Source: Actinomadura sp. NAK00032 (GTDB taxonomy: Bacteria; Actinomycetota; Actinomycetes; Streptosporangiales; Streptosporangiaceae). From it: a stretch of 64,000 bases of DNA. Within the stretch, counting starts at the first letter, position 1. Every line of letters starts with the position of its first letter. The stretch lies in NCBI RefSeq assembly GCF_013364275.1, contig NZ_CP054932.1, positions 7,936,001 through 8,000,000 of the forward strand. Direction: 5' to 3'. The notes beneath the pieces were generated by a model. It ran no database searches. It worked only from the letters and a program-made list of their open reading frames with translations, and was not told where the DNA came from. Position numbers and translations under genes: made by a program. Shown piece after piece: positions 49,324 to 58,318 of the stretch.

Positions 49324-51054
49324 TCATCCCACCCCGGAGGGACGGAACGTGTCGAGCACATTCTTCACGAACGGCTCTCTCCCGTTCCACTGGGACGCGG
49401 GAACCGCCACCACCACCGCGTACGGCCGGCCGTCGATGATCACGCCCCGGTCGCGGGCGCGGGTGAGGCCGGTGCTCCGGGTCCAGGTGAACTCGATGTC
49501 GGCGGCGGGGTGGCCCGCGACGGTCGTGCGGGTGATCTCCCCGACCCGCCGGAAGTCCTTCAGCTTGCCGTCGGCGATGGCCTCTCGTTCCCAGACGACC
49601 CAGTGGTCGTAAGGGTTCCCGGTCCAGATCGTCTGGTCGACCTGGATGTAGGCGGAGGACGCGGGGTCGGTCCAGACGGTGCTGTTGCCGCGCGTCGCCC
49701 GCACCCAGCCGCGCGGGACGCCGATCGTGAAGCCGTTGCCGACCGACCGGACGAACCCGGGCGGCAGGGCCGTCGAGCCCGCGGCGGGCCGCGACGGCGG
49801 CGCGCCGGTCTGCGGGTCCTGCGGGTTCTGCGTGCTCCGCGGGCTCTGCGTGCCGGACGGCCCGCCCTCGGCGGCGGGCGGCTTCGGCGTCAGGTCCGAG
49901 TCGCCCGGCGACGAGGGGCGGTTCATCCACAGCACGACCCCGGCGACCGACAAGATCACCGCCGCCGCGGCGATGCCCCCGAGGACCGGCAGGAACGCCG
50001 ACCGCTTGCGCGGCGGGGCGGGGACCTGCGGGGCGGGCGGCATCGGCGGCGGTACGGGCGCGTACCCGGCCGCCGTGCCCTGCGGCCCCCCGGGGCCGGG
50101 CGGGAACGGCGCGGTCATGCCCGGCGCGGCCGGAACGGGGGCCGGGGCCGGAACGGGGGCCGGGGCGGGGACGGGGGCCGGGGCCTGGAACGGCACGGGC
50201 TGCTGCGCGGTCGTCGGGTCCGCGGCGGCCAGATCGGCGGCGTGGCCCGCCTCGACCGCCCTGAGGGCCTCCTCCGCCCGGTCGCCGCTCAGCCGGCGCA
50301 CCGGGTCGCGCTCCAGCAGCGCGGTGAGGACGGGCGCGAGCGGCCCGGCGTTGCGCGGCGGCGGGACGTCCTGCGTCATCACGGCCGCGAGGACGGCCAT
50401 CGCGTCGCTGCGGTGGTGCGGCGCCCGTCCCTCGGTCGCCGCGTAGAGGGTGGCGCCGAGCGCCCACAGGTCGGACGCGGGGATCGCCGGGTCGCCGTTC
50501 ACCCGCTCCGGCGACATGTAGGCCGGCGACCCCATGATCAGCCCGGTGCCGGTGAGGGTGGCGTCGCCCGCGAGCTGGGCGATGCCGAAGTCGGTCAGGA
50601 CGGCCCGGTCGTCGCCCGCGACCAGCACGTTCGCGGGCTTGACGTCGCGGTGCAGGATGCCGATCGCGTGCGCCGCGCGCAGCGCCCCCGCGATCTGCCG
50701 GCCGATCGCCGCGACGCGGCCGGGCGGCAGCGGCCCGTCCTCGTCCACGATCTCCTGGAGCGAGCGGGCCCGCACCAGCTCCATGACGATCCACGGCCGG
50801 TCGTCCTCGTCCACGACGTCGTGTACGGTCACGACGCCCGGATGGTTCAACCGGGCCGACGCGCGGGCCTCGCGGAGCGTCCGGCGGTGCCGGTTCTCCC
50901 GGTCCCCGTCGCTCAGCCCGGCGGGCAGCACGACCTCCTTGACCGCGACGTCGCGGTCGAGGGTCTCGTCGCGGGCGCGCCACACGGTGCCCATGCCGCC
51001 GCGTCCGACCACGGATTCGAGCCGGTACCGACCGGCGAGGAGGCGGCCGTCCAT
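49324..51054 (-). CDS. Ser/Thr protein kinase 2 of a tandem trio
   Basis: 576 residues from the ATG at 51054. Kinase domain about 7-265 (GRGGMGTVWRA, VAVKEVVLPAGLSDGD, HRDVKPANVLV, DFGIAQLAGDATLTGTG). Ala/Pro repeat linker (APAPVPAPAPVPAPAPV, about 297-313), span at about 353-377, exterior domain about 425-576 (FTIGVPRGWVRATRGNSTVW). TGATG overlap with kinase 3 means coupled translation. Confidence 0.93.
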   Translation of the reverse strand: MDGRLLAGRYRLESVVGRGGMGTVWRARDETLDRDVAVKEVVLPAGLSDGDRENRHRRTLREARASARLNHPGVVTVHDVVDEDDRPWIVMELVRARSLQEIVDEDGPLPPGRVAAIGRQIAGALRAAHAIGILHRDVKPANVLVAGDDRAVLTDFGIAQLAGDATLTGTGLIMGSPAYMSPERVNGDPAIPASDLWALGATLYAATEGRAPHHRSDAMAVLAAVMTQDVPPPRNAGPLAPVLTALLERDPVRRLSGDRAEEALRAVEAGHAADLAAADPTTAQQPVPFQAPAPVPAPAPVPAPAPVPAAPGMTAPFPPGPGGPQGTAAGYAPVPPPMPPAPQVPAPPRKRSAFLPVLGGIAAAAVILSVAGVVLWMNRPSSPGDSDLTPKPPAAEGGPSGTQSPRSTQNPQDPQTGAPPSRPAAGSTALPPGFVRSVGNGFTIGVPRGWVRATRGNSTVWTDPASSAYIQVDQTIWTGNPYDHWVVWEREAIADGKLKDFRRVGEITRTTVAGHPAADIEFTWTRSTGLTRARDRGVIIDGRPYAVVVAVPASQWNGREPFVKNVLDTFRPSGVG

Positions 51055-53120
51055 CAGTCGTCCGCGGGCTTGAAGTACGCGTAGACCGGCTGCAGCTCGG
51101 CGAACACCTTGGCCCAGGCGGCGTCCGGCGCGCGCAGGAGGATGGCGTAGCCGTGCCCGTTCGCCACGAACCCGCGGTTCAGGATGTGCACCCGGCCCCC
51201 GTCGCCGTTGTAGGTGAACTCCCAGTCGGCCGAGTCGTCGCCGTCGCCGGTGTCGGGCACGGGCGGCTGGTCGCCGGTGGGAGCGATCTTGATCTGCTTG
51301 TAGCCGGGGAACCCGGCACCGCCGCGCTCCTGCCGCCGCCAGTCGTCGATCGCACTGTCGCCCGGGTCGTCGGTCTGGTCGATCTGGAGGTAGACCTTGC
51401 GGTCGGGCGAGTAGAAGTAGTCGCCGCCCTGCTTGCGCTCCGGGCCGCTCCACCCCTTCGGGACGGGGACGGCGTAGCCGCTGCCGTCCTCGTGCAGGGT
51501 GAACCCGGCGGGCAGCCCGCCGCTCGGCGAGGCGCTCGTCGGGGTGCTCGGTGACACGCTCGACGACGCGGACGTGGCGAGCGTCGACGGCGTCGCACCG
51601 GCGCTGGAGGGAGTGGTGGCGCCCTCCTTGCGGGCGGGCGTGTCCTCCCCGCCGCCGCTGGCGAGGGCGATGCTCGCGACGACCACGATGATGACCAGCA
51701 CGATCGCGGCGACGATCAGCACGTTCCGGTTGGCGGCCAGCGCGGGCCGCGCGGACGGATGGTGCGTCGTCGGCGGGAAGTGCGTGGCCGGGCCGGGCTG
51801 CTCGGGCGGGCCCTGGCCGGCGCGGACGGCGCCGGCGGGCTGGGTGCGCGGCCCGGAGCGCCAGGAGGTGACCCGGTCCGGGTCGGGCGCGGTCTCGCCG
51901 GGGTTCTCCGCGCTCGCCCGGGTCGCGTGGGTCGGCGGTGGCGGCGGGGTCCCCGGGCCGCCCTTCTTCGCCGCGCGGGTCGCGGCGGAGGGGAGGTCGA
52001 GGCTGGTCAGCTGGTCTGGGCGCGCCTCCTGGGCCTGCTCGGACGCGGGCGCCTGCGGGGCCGACGCGGACGGAGCCGACTCGGGAGCCTCCGGGCGGCC
52101 GCCCGACTCCTCCATCTCCTCCGGGAGCGGCTGGTCGGGCGCGTACGTCTCCGGGTACGGCTCGGCGTAGGCCTCCGCGTACGGCCGCGACCGGTAGGCG
52201 GTGTCCTGGACGGTGCCCTGCGGGTCGGCGAGGTCGTCCGCGGAGAACTCGACGGCCATGGTGCGCTGCGTGTCGATGCTCTCCTGCCGGACGATGGCGT
52301 CCAGCAGCGCACCGGCCTCGATCGCGTCCATCCGCTGGTCGGGGTTCTTGCGCAGCAGCCCCTCGATCACCGGGACGAGCCGGCCGCCCTTCTCCGGCGG
52401 GTCGGGCTCCTCGGAGATCACCGCGACCAGCGCGGCCATCGGCTCGGGCCGCTCGAACGGGGACCGGCCGTGCAGCATCGCGAACAGCGTGACGCCGAGC
52501 GACCACAGGTCGGACGCCGGGCCGGCGACGCGGCCCCGCGCGCGCTCGGGCGCGATGTAGGCGGGCGAGCCCATCACCAGACCGGTCTGGGTGAGGGTCG
52601 CGTCCCCGGCGGCGGTCGCGATGCCGAAGTCGGTGAGCACGGCGCGCTCGCCCATCCGGCCGGTGCCGGTGATCAGCACGTTGCTCGGCTTGACGTCGCG
52701 GTGCAGCACGCCGGCGCCGTGCGCGGCGTGCAGCGCGGCGAGCATCTGCCGGCCGATCTCGGCGGCCCGGCGCGGCTCCAGCGGGCCGTCCTGCTTGATC
52801 ACCTGGTCCAGGGAGCGGGCCTTGATCAGCTCCATGATGATCCAGGGGCGGTCGTCCTCCTCGACGACGTCGTAGACCGTCACGACGCCGGGGTGGCCGA
52901 GCCGCGCGGCGGTACGGGCCTCACGGAACGTGCGCTTGTGGTGCACGGCGCGTTCCTCATCGGTGAGACCATGCGGGAGGATGACCTCCTTCACCGCAAC
53001 GTCACGACCGAGGACCTCATCGTGCGCCTGCCAGACCGTCCCCATGCCGCCCCGGCCGACCTGGGTCACCAGGCGGTAGCGGCGGGCGAGCAACCGCTCA
53101 CCGGTGGGTTCATTTGGCAT
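51054..53120 (-). CDS. Ser/Thr protein kinase 3 of a tandem trio
   Basis: 688 residues from the ATG at 53120 (an ATG at 53132 is possible). Kinase domain about 14-280 (GRGGMGTVWQA, VAVKEVILPHGLTDEE, HRDVKPSNVLI, DFGIATAAGDATLTQ). A ~180-residue Pro/Glu/Thr-rich linker, span at about 467-489 (VLIVAAIVLVIIVVVASIAL), Ser/Thr-rich stalk and exterior domain (FTLHEDGSGYAVPVPKGWSG). Its exterior is of the same type as in kinase 2 (VPxGW start), so the two are duplicates. Promoter shared with divergent lysX. Confidence 0.92.
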   Translation of the reverse strand: MPNEPTGERLLARRYRLVTQVGRGGMGTVWQAHDEVLGRDVAVKEVILPHGLTDEERAVHHKRTFREARTAARLGHPGVVTVYDVVEEDDRPWIIMELIKARSLDQVIKQDGPLEPRRAAEIGRQMLAALHAAHGAGVLHRDVKPSNVLITGTGRMGERAVLTDFGIATAAGDATLTQTGLVMGSPAYIAPERARGRVAGPASDLWSLGVTLFAMLHGRSPFERPEPMAALVAVISEEPDPPEKGGRLVPVIEGLLRKNPDQRMDAIEAGALLDAIVRQESIDTQRTMAVEFSADDLADPQGTVQDTAYRSRPYAEAYAEPYPETYAPDQPLPEEMEESGGRPEAPESAPSASAPQAPASEQAQEARPDQLTSLDLPSAATRAAKKGGPGTPPPPPTHATRASAENPGETAPDPDRVTSWRSGPRTQPAGAVRAGQGPPEQPGPATHFPPTTHHPSARPALAANRNVLIVAAIVLVIIVVVASIALASGGGEDTPARKEGATTPSSAGATPSTLATSASSSVSPSTPTSASPSGGLPAGFTLHEDGSGYAVPVPKGWSGPERKQGGDYFYSPDRKVYLQIDQTDDPGDSAIDDWRRQERGGAGFPGYKQIKIAPTGDQPPVPDTGDGDDSADWEFTYNGDGGRVHILNRGFVANGHGYAILLRAPDAAWAKVFAELQPVYAYFKPADD

Positions 53121-53248
53121 ATCCGCGACCATATCGACTTTTGCTGACAACCTTGGACCGAGCTTGCAAGCCACATCCCCCTATCCGTACGACGTCCGGC
53201 ACCACCCCGAGGTTCGCCGCCGGACGGGCGCCCGCGGACGAAAGCGTG

Positions 53249-56200
53249 ATGGACGTGACACCCGGTAAAAAGAACAAGGCCACATCGCGCGGCGACTGGG
53301 GGGGCATGCCGGAGAGGGAACCGCGAGGCACGGGGGGCCTGCGGGGCGAGTGGGGACGGCTCATCCAGGCCGCGCCCACGATCTTCTTCTGGTACACCCG
53401 TCTCTCCGGGATCCTGTCGCTGCTCGCGTGGGTCTCCTATGGTCTCATCCTTGAGATAGCCGATATCTGGGCGCTGCGCTGGATCGGGTACCTCGGCTGG
53501 TTCCCCAGCGTGCCCATCGGGCTGCTGTGGATCCTGCTGTCGATGGGCATCCGGCGGCGCAAGAAGGCCGCCTGGCGGATGCTCGTCCTGATCTTCTGCC
53601 TGCCCACCGCGCTCGGCGTCACCGCCGTGCTGACCACGCTGATCAACCCCGAGCGGCCCACCCCGGTCGGGCTGATCGTCACGGCCGCCGTGTACCTCGC
53701 CGTGCTCGGCCTGCTGATCTCCGCGCGCGGCCAGTTCACCACCCTCCCGGACCGCGCCAACCGGCGGCTCGCGACCATCGTCTTCACCAGCCTGCTGATC
53801 GTGACCTGCGGGATCGGCACGTTCCTCGTCACCGTGACCGACCGCAACCACAGCGGCGACCTGTGGACGCACCCGCTCTACGCGATCGCGCAGACCGTCC
53901 TCGGGCCGCGCGTCACCGGCAAGCCGATCGACGTCGCCGTGCCGTTCTGGGTCGACGCGATCCTGTGGAGCCTCGGCACCGGGCTGATGATCGTCACGTT
54001 CTGGGCGCTGTTCAAACCGGGACGGCGCGACCCCGTCCTGTCCGCCGGGGAGGAGCTCTCGGCGCGTGCTCTTCTCGCCGAGTACGGCGACCAGGACTCG
54101 CTCGGCTACTTCGCGCTGCGCCGCGACAAGGACGTCATCGTCGCGCCGAACGGTAAGGCGGCCATCGCCTACCGGGTCGAAGGTTCGGTCTCCCTCGCCA
54201 GCGGCGACCCGCTCGGCGACCCCGAGTCCTGGGACCAGGCGATCGAGGCGTGGCTGGACGAGTGCCGCGCGCACGCGTGGATCCCCGGCGCGGTCAGCGT
54301 CGGCGAGCGCGCCGCCCACATCTACAAGCGGCACGGGTTCGACGCGCTGGAGCTCGGCGACGAGGCCGTCATCGACCTCGCCGACTTCAACCTCGACGGA
54401 CGCGAGATGCGGCAGGTGCGGCAGGCCGTCCGGCGCGTCGAGCGGGCCGGGTACACGGTCCGGATCCGGCGGCACGCGCAGATCCCCGGCTGGGAGATGG
54501 CCAAGCTCATCCGCAGCGCCGACGCCTGGCGCGGCGAGGAGACCGAGCGCGGCTTCTCGATGGCGCTCGGCCGGCTCGGCGACCCCACCGACGGGCGCTG
54601 CGTCATGGTCGAGGCGTTCGACGCGCACGGCGAGCTGCGCGGCCTGCTCAGCTTCGTCCCGTGGGGGCGGGCCGGGCTGTCGCTCGACCTGATGCGCCGC
54701 GACCGGCTCGCCGAGAACGGCCTCAACGAGTACATGGTCGCCAAGCTCGCGGAGAAGGCCGCCGCGATCGGCGCGCAGCAGCTCTCGTTGAACTTCGCGA
54801 TGCTGCGCTCGGCGTTCGAGCGCGGCTCGCAGATAGGCGCCGGGCCGGTCGCGCGGCTCTACTACAAGTTCCTGTCGTTCGCGTCGAAGTTCTGGCAGCT
54901 CGAATCGCTGTACCTGTCGAACGCCAAGTACATGCCGCACTGGCGGCCGCGCTTCATCTGCTACACGCAGGGCCGGCACCTGATCCGGCTCGGCCTCGCC
55001 TACGCGCGGGCCGAGGGGTTCCTGCCGAGCTTCAACCGGCCGAAGCTCGACCGGGCCGCCGCGATGGTCCCCTCCACCGACCTCGTCGACAAGATCCACG
55101 AGATCGAGGAGGCGGCGGAGGCGGCGCGCGCACCGCAGCGGCGGCTGTCGGAGCAGGAGCGGGTGCGGCACGCCAAGCTCGACCAGATCCGCGCGGCCGG
55201 GATGGAGCCGTACGCGCTCGGCTGCGAGCGCACCGACTTCGCCGCCGACATCCGCGCCCGCTTCCCCGGCCTCGGCCCCGACGCGCACACCGGAACCGAG
55301 GTCGCCATCGCCGGGCGCGTCGTGCTGGCCCGCGAGCACGGCCGGCTGATCTTCGTCACGCTGCGGGACGAGACCGCCGACCTCCAGGTCATGCTGACCG
55401 CCGACGCCCTCGGCGAGGAGTCGCTGCGCCACTGGAAGACGCTCATCGACCTCGGCGACCAGGTCGGGGTGCGCGGCGAGGTCGTCACGTCCCGGCGCGG
55501 GGAGCTGTCGGTGCTCGCCGCGTCCTGGACGCTCGCCGCCAAGTGCCTGCGCCCGCTGCCGAACAAGAGCACCGGCCTCTCGGACCCCGAGGCCCGCGTC
55601 CGGCAGCGGTACGTCGACTTCATCGTCAACGACGAGTCCCGCCGGATGCTGCGGATGCGCGGCGACGCCATCGCCGCCGTCCGCGAGGGCCTGCGCACCC
55701 GCGGCTACCTCGAAGTCGAGACGCCGATGCTGCAGCCCGTGCACGGCGGCGCCACCGCGCGGCCCTTCACCACCCGCATCAACGCCTACAACATGCAGCT
55801 CTACCTGCGGATCGCGCCCGAGCTGTATCTGAAGCGGCTGCTGGTCGGCGGCGTCGGGCGCGTCTTCGAACTGAACCGCAACTTCCGCAACGAGGGCGTG
55901 TCGCAGAAGCACAACCCCGAGTTCACGATGCTGGAGGCGTACGAGCCGTACGGCGACTACGACACGATGGCGGAGCTGACCCGCTCCCTCGTCGTGGACG
56001 CCGCCCGCGCCGCCCTCGGCACCACCGTCGTCGTCCGGGACGGCGTCGAGTACGACCTCGCCGAGCCCTGGGACGAGATCACCGTCTACGAGTCGGTGTC
56101 GAAGGCCCTCGGCGAAGAGGTCGTCCCCGGCACGCCGCCGGACGTCGTGCGGAAGTACGCCGAGCGGCGCGGGTTCAACTACGACCCGCAGTGGGGGCAG

Positions 56201-56611
56201 GGGAAGGTCGTCCAGGAGCTGTTCGAGGCGCTCGTCGAGGAGCACCTGACGGCGCCGACGTTCGTCCGCGACTACCCGGCCGAGACCTCCCCGCTGACCC
56301 GCCCCCACCGCGACGACCCGCGGCTCGCCGAGAAATGGGACCTGATCGTCTTCGGCCTGGAACTGGGCACCGCCTACTCCGAGCTGATCGACCCGATCCT
56401 GCAGCGCAAGCGGCTCACCGAGCAGTCGCTGCAGGCCGCGGGCGGCGACCCGGAGGCCATGGAGCTGGACGAGGACTTCCTGCGCGCCCTGGAGTACGCG
56501 ATGCCGCCCGCCGGCGGCATGGGCATGGGCATCGACCGGCTGCTGATCACCCTCACGGGCCGCAGCATCCGGGAGACGATCCCGTTCCCGCTCGTGCGCC
56601 CCGGTAGTTAG
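53249..56611 (+). CDS. lysX: Bifunctional lysyl-tRNA synthetase/phosphatidylglycerol lysyltransferase LysX
   Basis: 1120 residues from the ATG at 53249, close to the size of mycobacterial LysX. Seven or so spans at about 40-260, the DUF2156 lysyl-transfer domain about 280-610 (LRRDKDVIVAPNGKAAIAYR, WRGEETERGFSMALGRLG), then a full class II lysyl-tRNA synthetase: OB fold about 680-770 and motif 2 FELNRNFRNEGVSQKHNPEF (about 873), motif 3 GMGMGIDRLL (about 1090). It loads lysine on tRNA and transfers it to phosphatidylglycerol, making the membrane less anionic and more resistant to cationic peptides. Overlaps the convergent UPF0158-like stop by four bases. Confidence 0.96.
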   Translation: MDVTPGKKNKATSRGDWGGMPEREPRGTGGLRGEWGRLIQAAPTIFFWYTRLSGILSLLAWVSYGLILEIADIWALRWIGYLGWFPSVPIGLLWILLSMGIRRRKKAAWRMLVLIFCLPTALGVTAVLTTLINPERPTPVGLIVTAAVYLAVLGLLISARGQFTTLPDRANRRLATIVFTSLLIVTCGIGTFLVTVTDRNHSGDLWTHPLYAIAQTVLGPRVTGKPIDVAVPFWVDAILWSLGTGLMIVTFWALFKPGRRDPVLSAGEELSARALLAEYGDQDSLGYFALRRDKDVIVAPNGKAAIAYRVEGSVSLASGDPLGDPESWDQAIEAWLDECRAHAWIPGAVSVGERAAHIYKRHGFDALELGDEAVIDLADFNLDGREMRQVRQAVRRVERAGYTVRIRRHAQIPGWEMAKLIRSADAWRGEETERGFSMALGRLGDPTDGRCVMVEAFDAHGELRGLLSFVPWGRAGLSLDLMRRDRLAENGLNEYMVAKLAEKAAAIGAQQLSLNFAMLRSAFERGSQIGAGPVARLYYKFLSFASKFWQLESLYLSNAKYMPHWRPRFICYTQGRHLIRLGLAYARAEGFLPSFNRPKLDRAAAMVPSTDLVDKIHEIEEAAEAARAPQRRLSEQERVRHAKLDQIRAAGMEPYALGCERTDFAADIRARFPGLGPDAHTGTEVAIAGRVVLAREHGRLIFVTLRDETADLQVMLTADALGEESLRHWKTLIDLGDQVGVRGEVVTSRRGELSVLAASWTLAAKCLRPLPNKSTGLSDPEARVRQRYVDFIVNDESRRMLRMRGDAIAAVREGLRTRGYLEVETPMLQPVHGGATARPFTTRINAYNMQLYLRIAPELYLKRLLVGGVGRVFELNRNFRNEGVSQKHNPEFTMLEAYEPYGDYDTMAELTRSLVVDAARAALGTTVVVRDGVEYDLAEPWDEITVYESVSKALGEEVVPGTPPDVVRKYAERRGFNYDPQWGQGKVVQELFEALVEEHLTAPTFVRDYPAETSPLTRPHRDDPRLAEKWDLIVFGLELGTAYSELIDPILQRKRLTEQSLQAAGGDPEAMELDEDFLRALEYAMPPAGGMGMGIDRLLITLTGRSIRETIPFPLVRPGS

Positions 56612-57105
56612 AGGGTGCGCGGGACGGGCCGGTAGCCCTGCGCCGCGAGCCACTGGCGCGCCGCGCCCCGCCGGGCGTCCTCGCCTTCGGGCAGGACGCC
56701 CGGCGGGATCGGCAGCCAGCGCCCGGGGATCTCCATGAGCTCCTCGTCGCCGGGCAGCACGTCGCCGCGCTCCAGGTCGAGGACGTGACCGCCGTCGTCC
56801 AGGGCGGCCGCCACGGCGCCGAGGTCGACCGGCAGCGGGTCGAGCGGATCGCCGGAGCCGTCGAGCGCGGCGGTGAGCGCGGCGGCCAGTTCCGCGTCAC
56901 CCGGCAGACCGCGCGCCTTCAGCCCGTCCACGCACGCGCGGGCCGGCGCTTCGTCGGCGCCATTGCGGGCCAGCGCGGCGAGCAGCACGTCACCCGCGTA
57001 CTGGAGCACCGGTTCGAGCGGACGCCCCCGCAGCACCCCGGTATCGCCATCGCCCCGATGGGCGGCGGCCCGCAACCGCGCCAGCGCCTCCGCGTCCCAC
57101 TCCAT
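56608..57105 (-). CDS. UPF0158-like protein
   Basis: 165 residues from the ATG at 57105. Acidic/helical N-terminal half; then VAAALDDGGHVLDLERGDVL and EIPGRWLPIPPGVLPEG, which resemble the UPF0158 pattern (short acidic sheet followed by a WxxIP segment). Function unknown. Its stop overlaps lysX by four bases tail to tail. Confidence 0.6.
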   Translation of the reverse strand: MEWDAEALARLRAAAHRGDGDTGVLRGRPLEPVLQYAGDVLLAALARNGADEAPARACVDGLKARGLPGDAELAAALTAALDGSGDPLDPLPVDLGAVAAALDDGGHVLDLERGDVLPGDEELMEIPGRWLPIPPGVLPEGEDARRGAARQWLAAQGYRPVPRTL

Positions 57106-57149
57106 CACACGACATTTGTACAGACATCCGCTGACATCGGCGCGCCGAT

Positions 57150-57530
57150 TCACCGAGGCCGCTTGTCCTCCACATGGACCACGGCGAGTTCCCGGCCGTC
57201 CTGATCCCGTTTCGCCCGCCCCAACAGGCCCACGGCCAGATCGTCCGCGCCTTCCTTGACCTCGTCCGGAGCGACATAGGTGAGGATGTCGCCGTGGTGC
57301 CCGTACACCGCCCATCCGGGCGCCGCCTCGAGATCGATCGTCCCGAAGTCACCGGCCGGACCGCCCGCGTGGACGGGCCCGTACTCGCGCAGCAGCGCCA
57401 CCGCCTGCGCGCCCAGATCGTCCTCGGGCTCCATCAGGATCACGCAGGTCCCGTTCTCGAACAGGACCCACGACTTCTCGTCGCCCTGAATGACGTCCCG
57501 CCACACCTGAACCAGTTCGTCGGCCACCAT
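57150..57530 (-). CDS. Hypothetical acidic protein
   Basis: 126 residues from the ATG at 57530 (VADELVQVWRDVIQGDEKSW); an ATG upstream at 57572 would give a longer form. Compact alpha/beta (CVILMEPEDDLGAQAVALLR, WAVYGHHGDILTYVAPDEV), no signal or span. I do not recognise the family. Lies 45 bases from the UPF0158-like gene and 42 from the GNAT gene on the same strand, so it may be in their operon. Confidence 0.65.
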   Translation of the reverse strand: MVADELVQVWRDVIQGDEKSWVLFENGTCVILMEPEDDLGAQAVALLREYGPVHAGGPAGDFGTIDLEAAPGWAVYGHHGDILTYVAPDEVKEGADDLAVGLLGRAKRDQDGRELAVVHVEDKRPR

Positions 57531-57571
57531 GCACGCGATTCTGCCGGTCGCCACCGACACTTCGCACACCA

Positions 57572-58318
57572 TTACCGCGGCCCGGCGCTCCGGTAGTGGT
57601 AGACGCACATTTCAGCGAAGCCCGCCCGCTCGTAGAGCCGCGCCGCCGCCTCATTCCCGCATTCGACCTGGAGGTACATGCGGTCGGCATTGTTCGCGTC
57701 CGCCCAGCCCGCCAGCGCGGACAGCACATTCCGAGCCGCGCCTTTCCCCCGCGCCTCGGGAAGGGTCGCCATACTGAAAACCCCCGCCCACCCGCCATCG
57801 GCCACCGCCCGACCGACCGCGACCGTGTCGTCACCGACCAGCGCGGACACGTAGACGGACGGCAGATCCACCCGGGCGAGCATCTCCCATTCGGCCCGGG
57901 ACTCCCCGTTCACCGCCTGCCAGGTGTCGAACCACGCCCGCGTCGGACGCTCGTCCACCCTGATTTTCAGCGTCCTTTCCAACCCAAGGACACGAGCAGT
58001 GGCGGCGCCCCGCACCGACACGGGACTGTGGCGTCGATACCCTCGCCCGTCCAGAAGTGCATCGAGCCCATCAGGACACACCCCCGGCGTGATTTGGAAT
58101 CGAGGCACCGCCTCGTGCACGGCATAGAACTCTTCCGCCCCGGCGACCCGGCGCTCCACCTCGTCCATCCCCACACCGCCGTGGGGAAGCACCGTCCCCA
58201 CCCACCACGAACCCTCGGGCGCGACCCGCAACCACCACCCGCCGGCGTCCTCGACACGCTCCGCAGGCTGACCGCGCGCCGCCCTCTCCTGCACGGCCCG
58301 CACGACATCGTCAGCCAT
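57572..58318 (-). CDS. GNAT acetyltransferase coupled to the helicase-like gene
   Basis: 248 residues from the ATG at 58318, which overlaps the stop of the large upstream gene by eight bases. The N-terminal ~110 residues are a separate unassigned domain; the C-terminal GNAT domain has the CoA loop LPEARGKGAARNVLSALAGW and motif B GNEAAARLYERAGF. The CoA loop follows the R/QxxGxG/A pattern. Target unknown; the overlap makes it a partner of the large protein. Confidence 0.85.
   Translation of the reverse strand: MADDVVRAVQERAARGQPAERVEDAGGWWLRVAPEGSWWVGTVLPHGGVGMDEVERRVAGAEEFYAVHEAVPRFQITPGVCPDGLDALLDGRGYRRHSPVSVRGAATARVLGLERTLKIRVDERPTRAWFDTWQAVNGESRAEWEMLARVDLPSVYVSALVGDDTVAVGRAVADGGWAGVFSMATLPEARGKGAARNVLSALAGWADANNADRMYLQVECGNEAAARLYERAGFAEMCVYHYRSAGPR

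Noticed and set aside
54250..56607. 785-codon Arg-rich plus-strand frame inside lysX
   Set aside because: It is in another frame of the strongly supported lysX gene and is low-complexity Arg/Pro/Ala.
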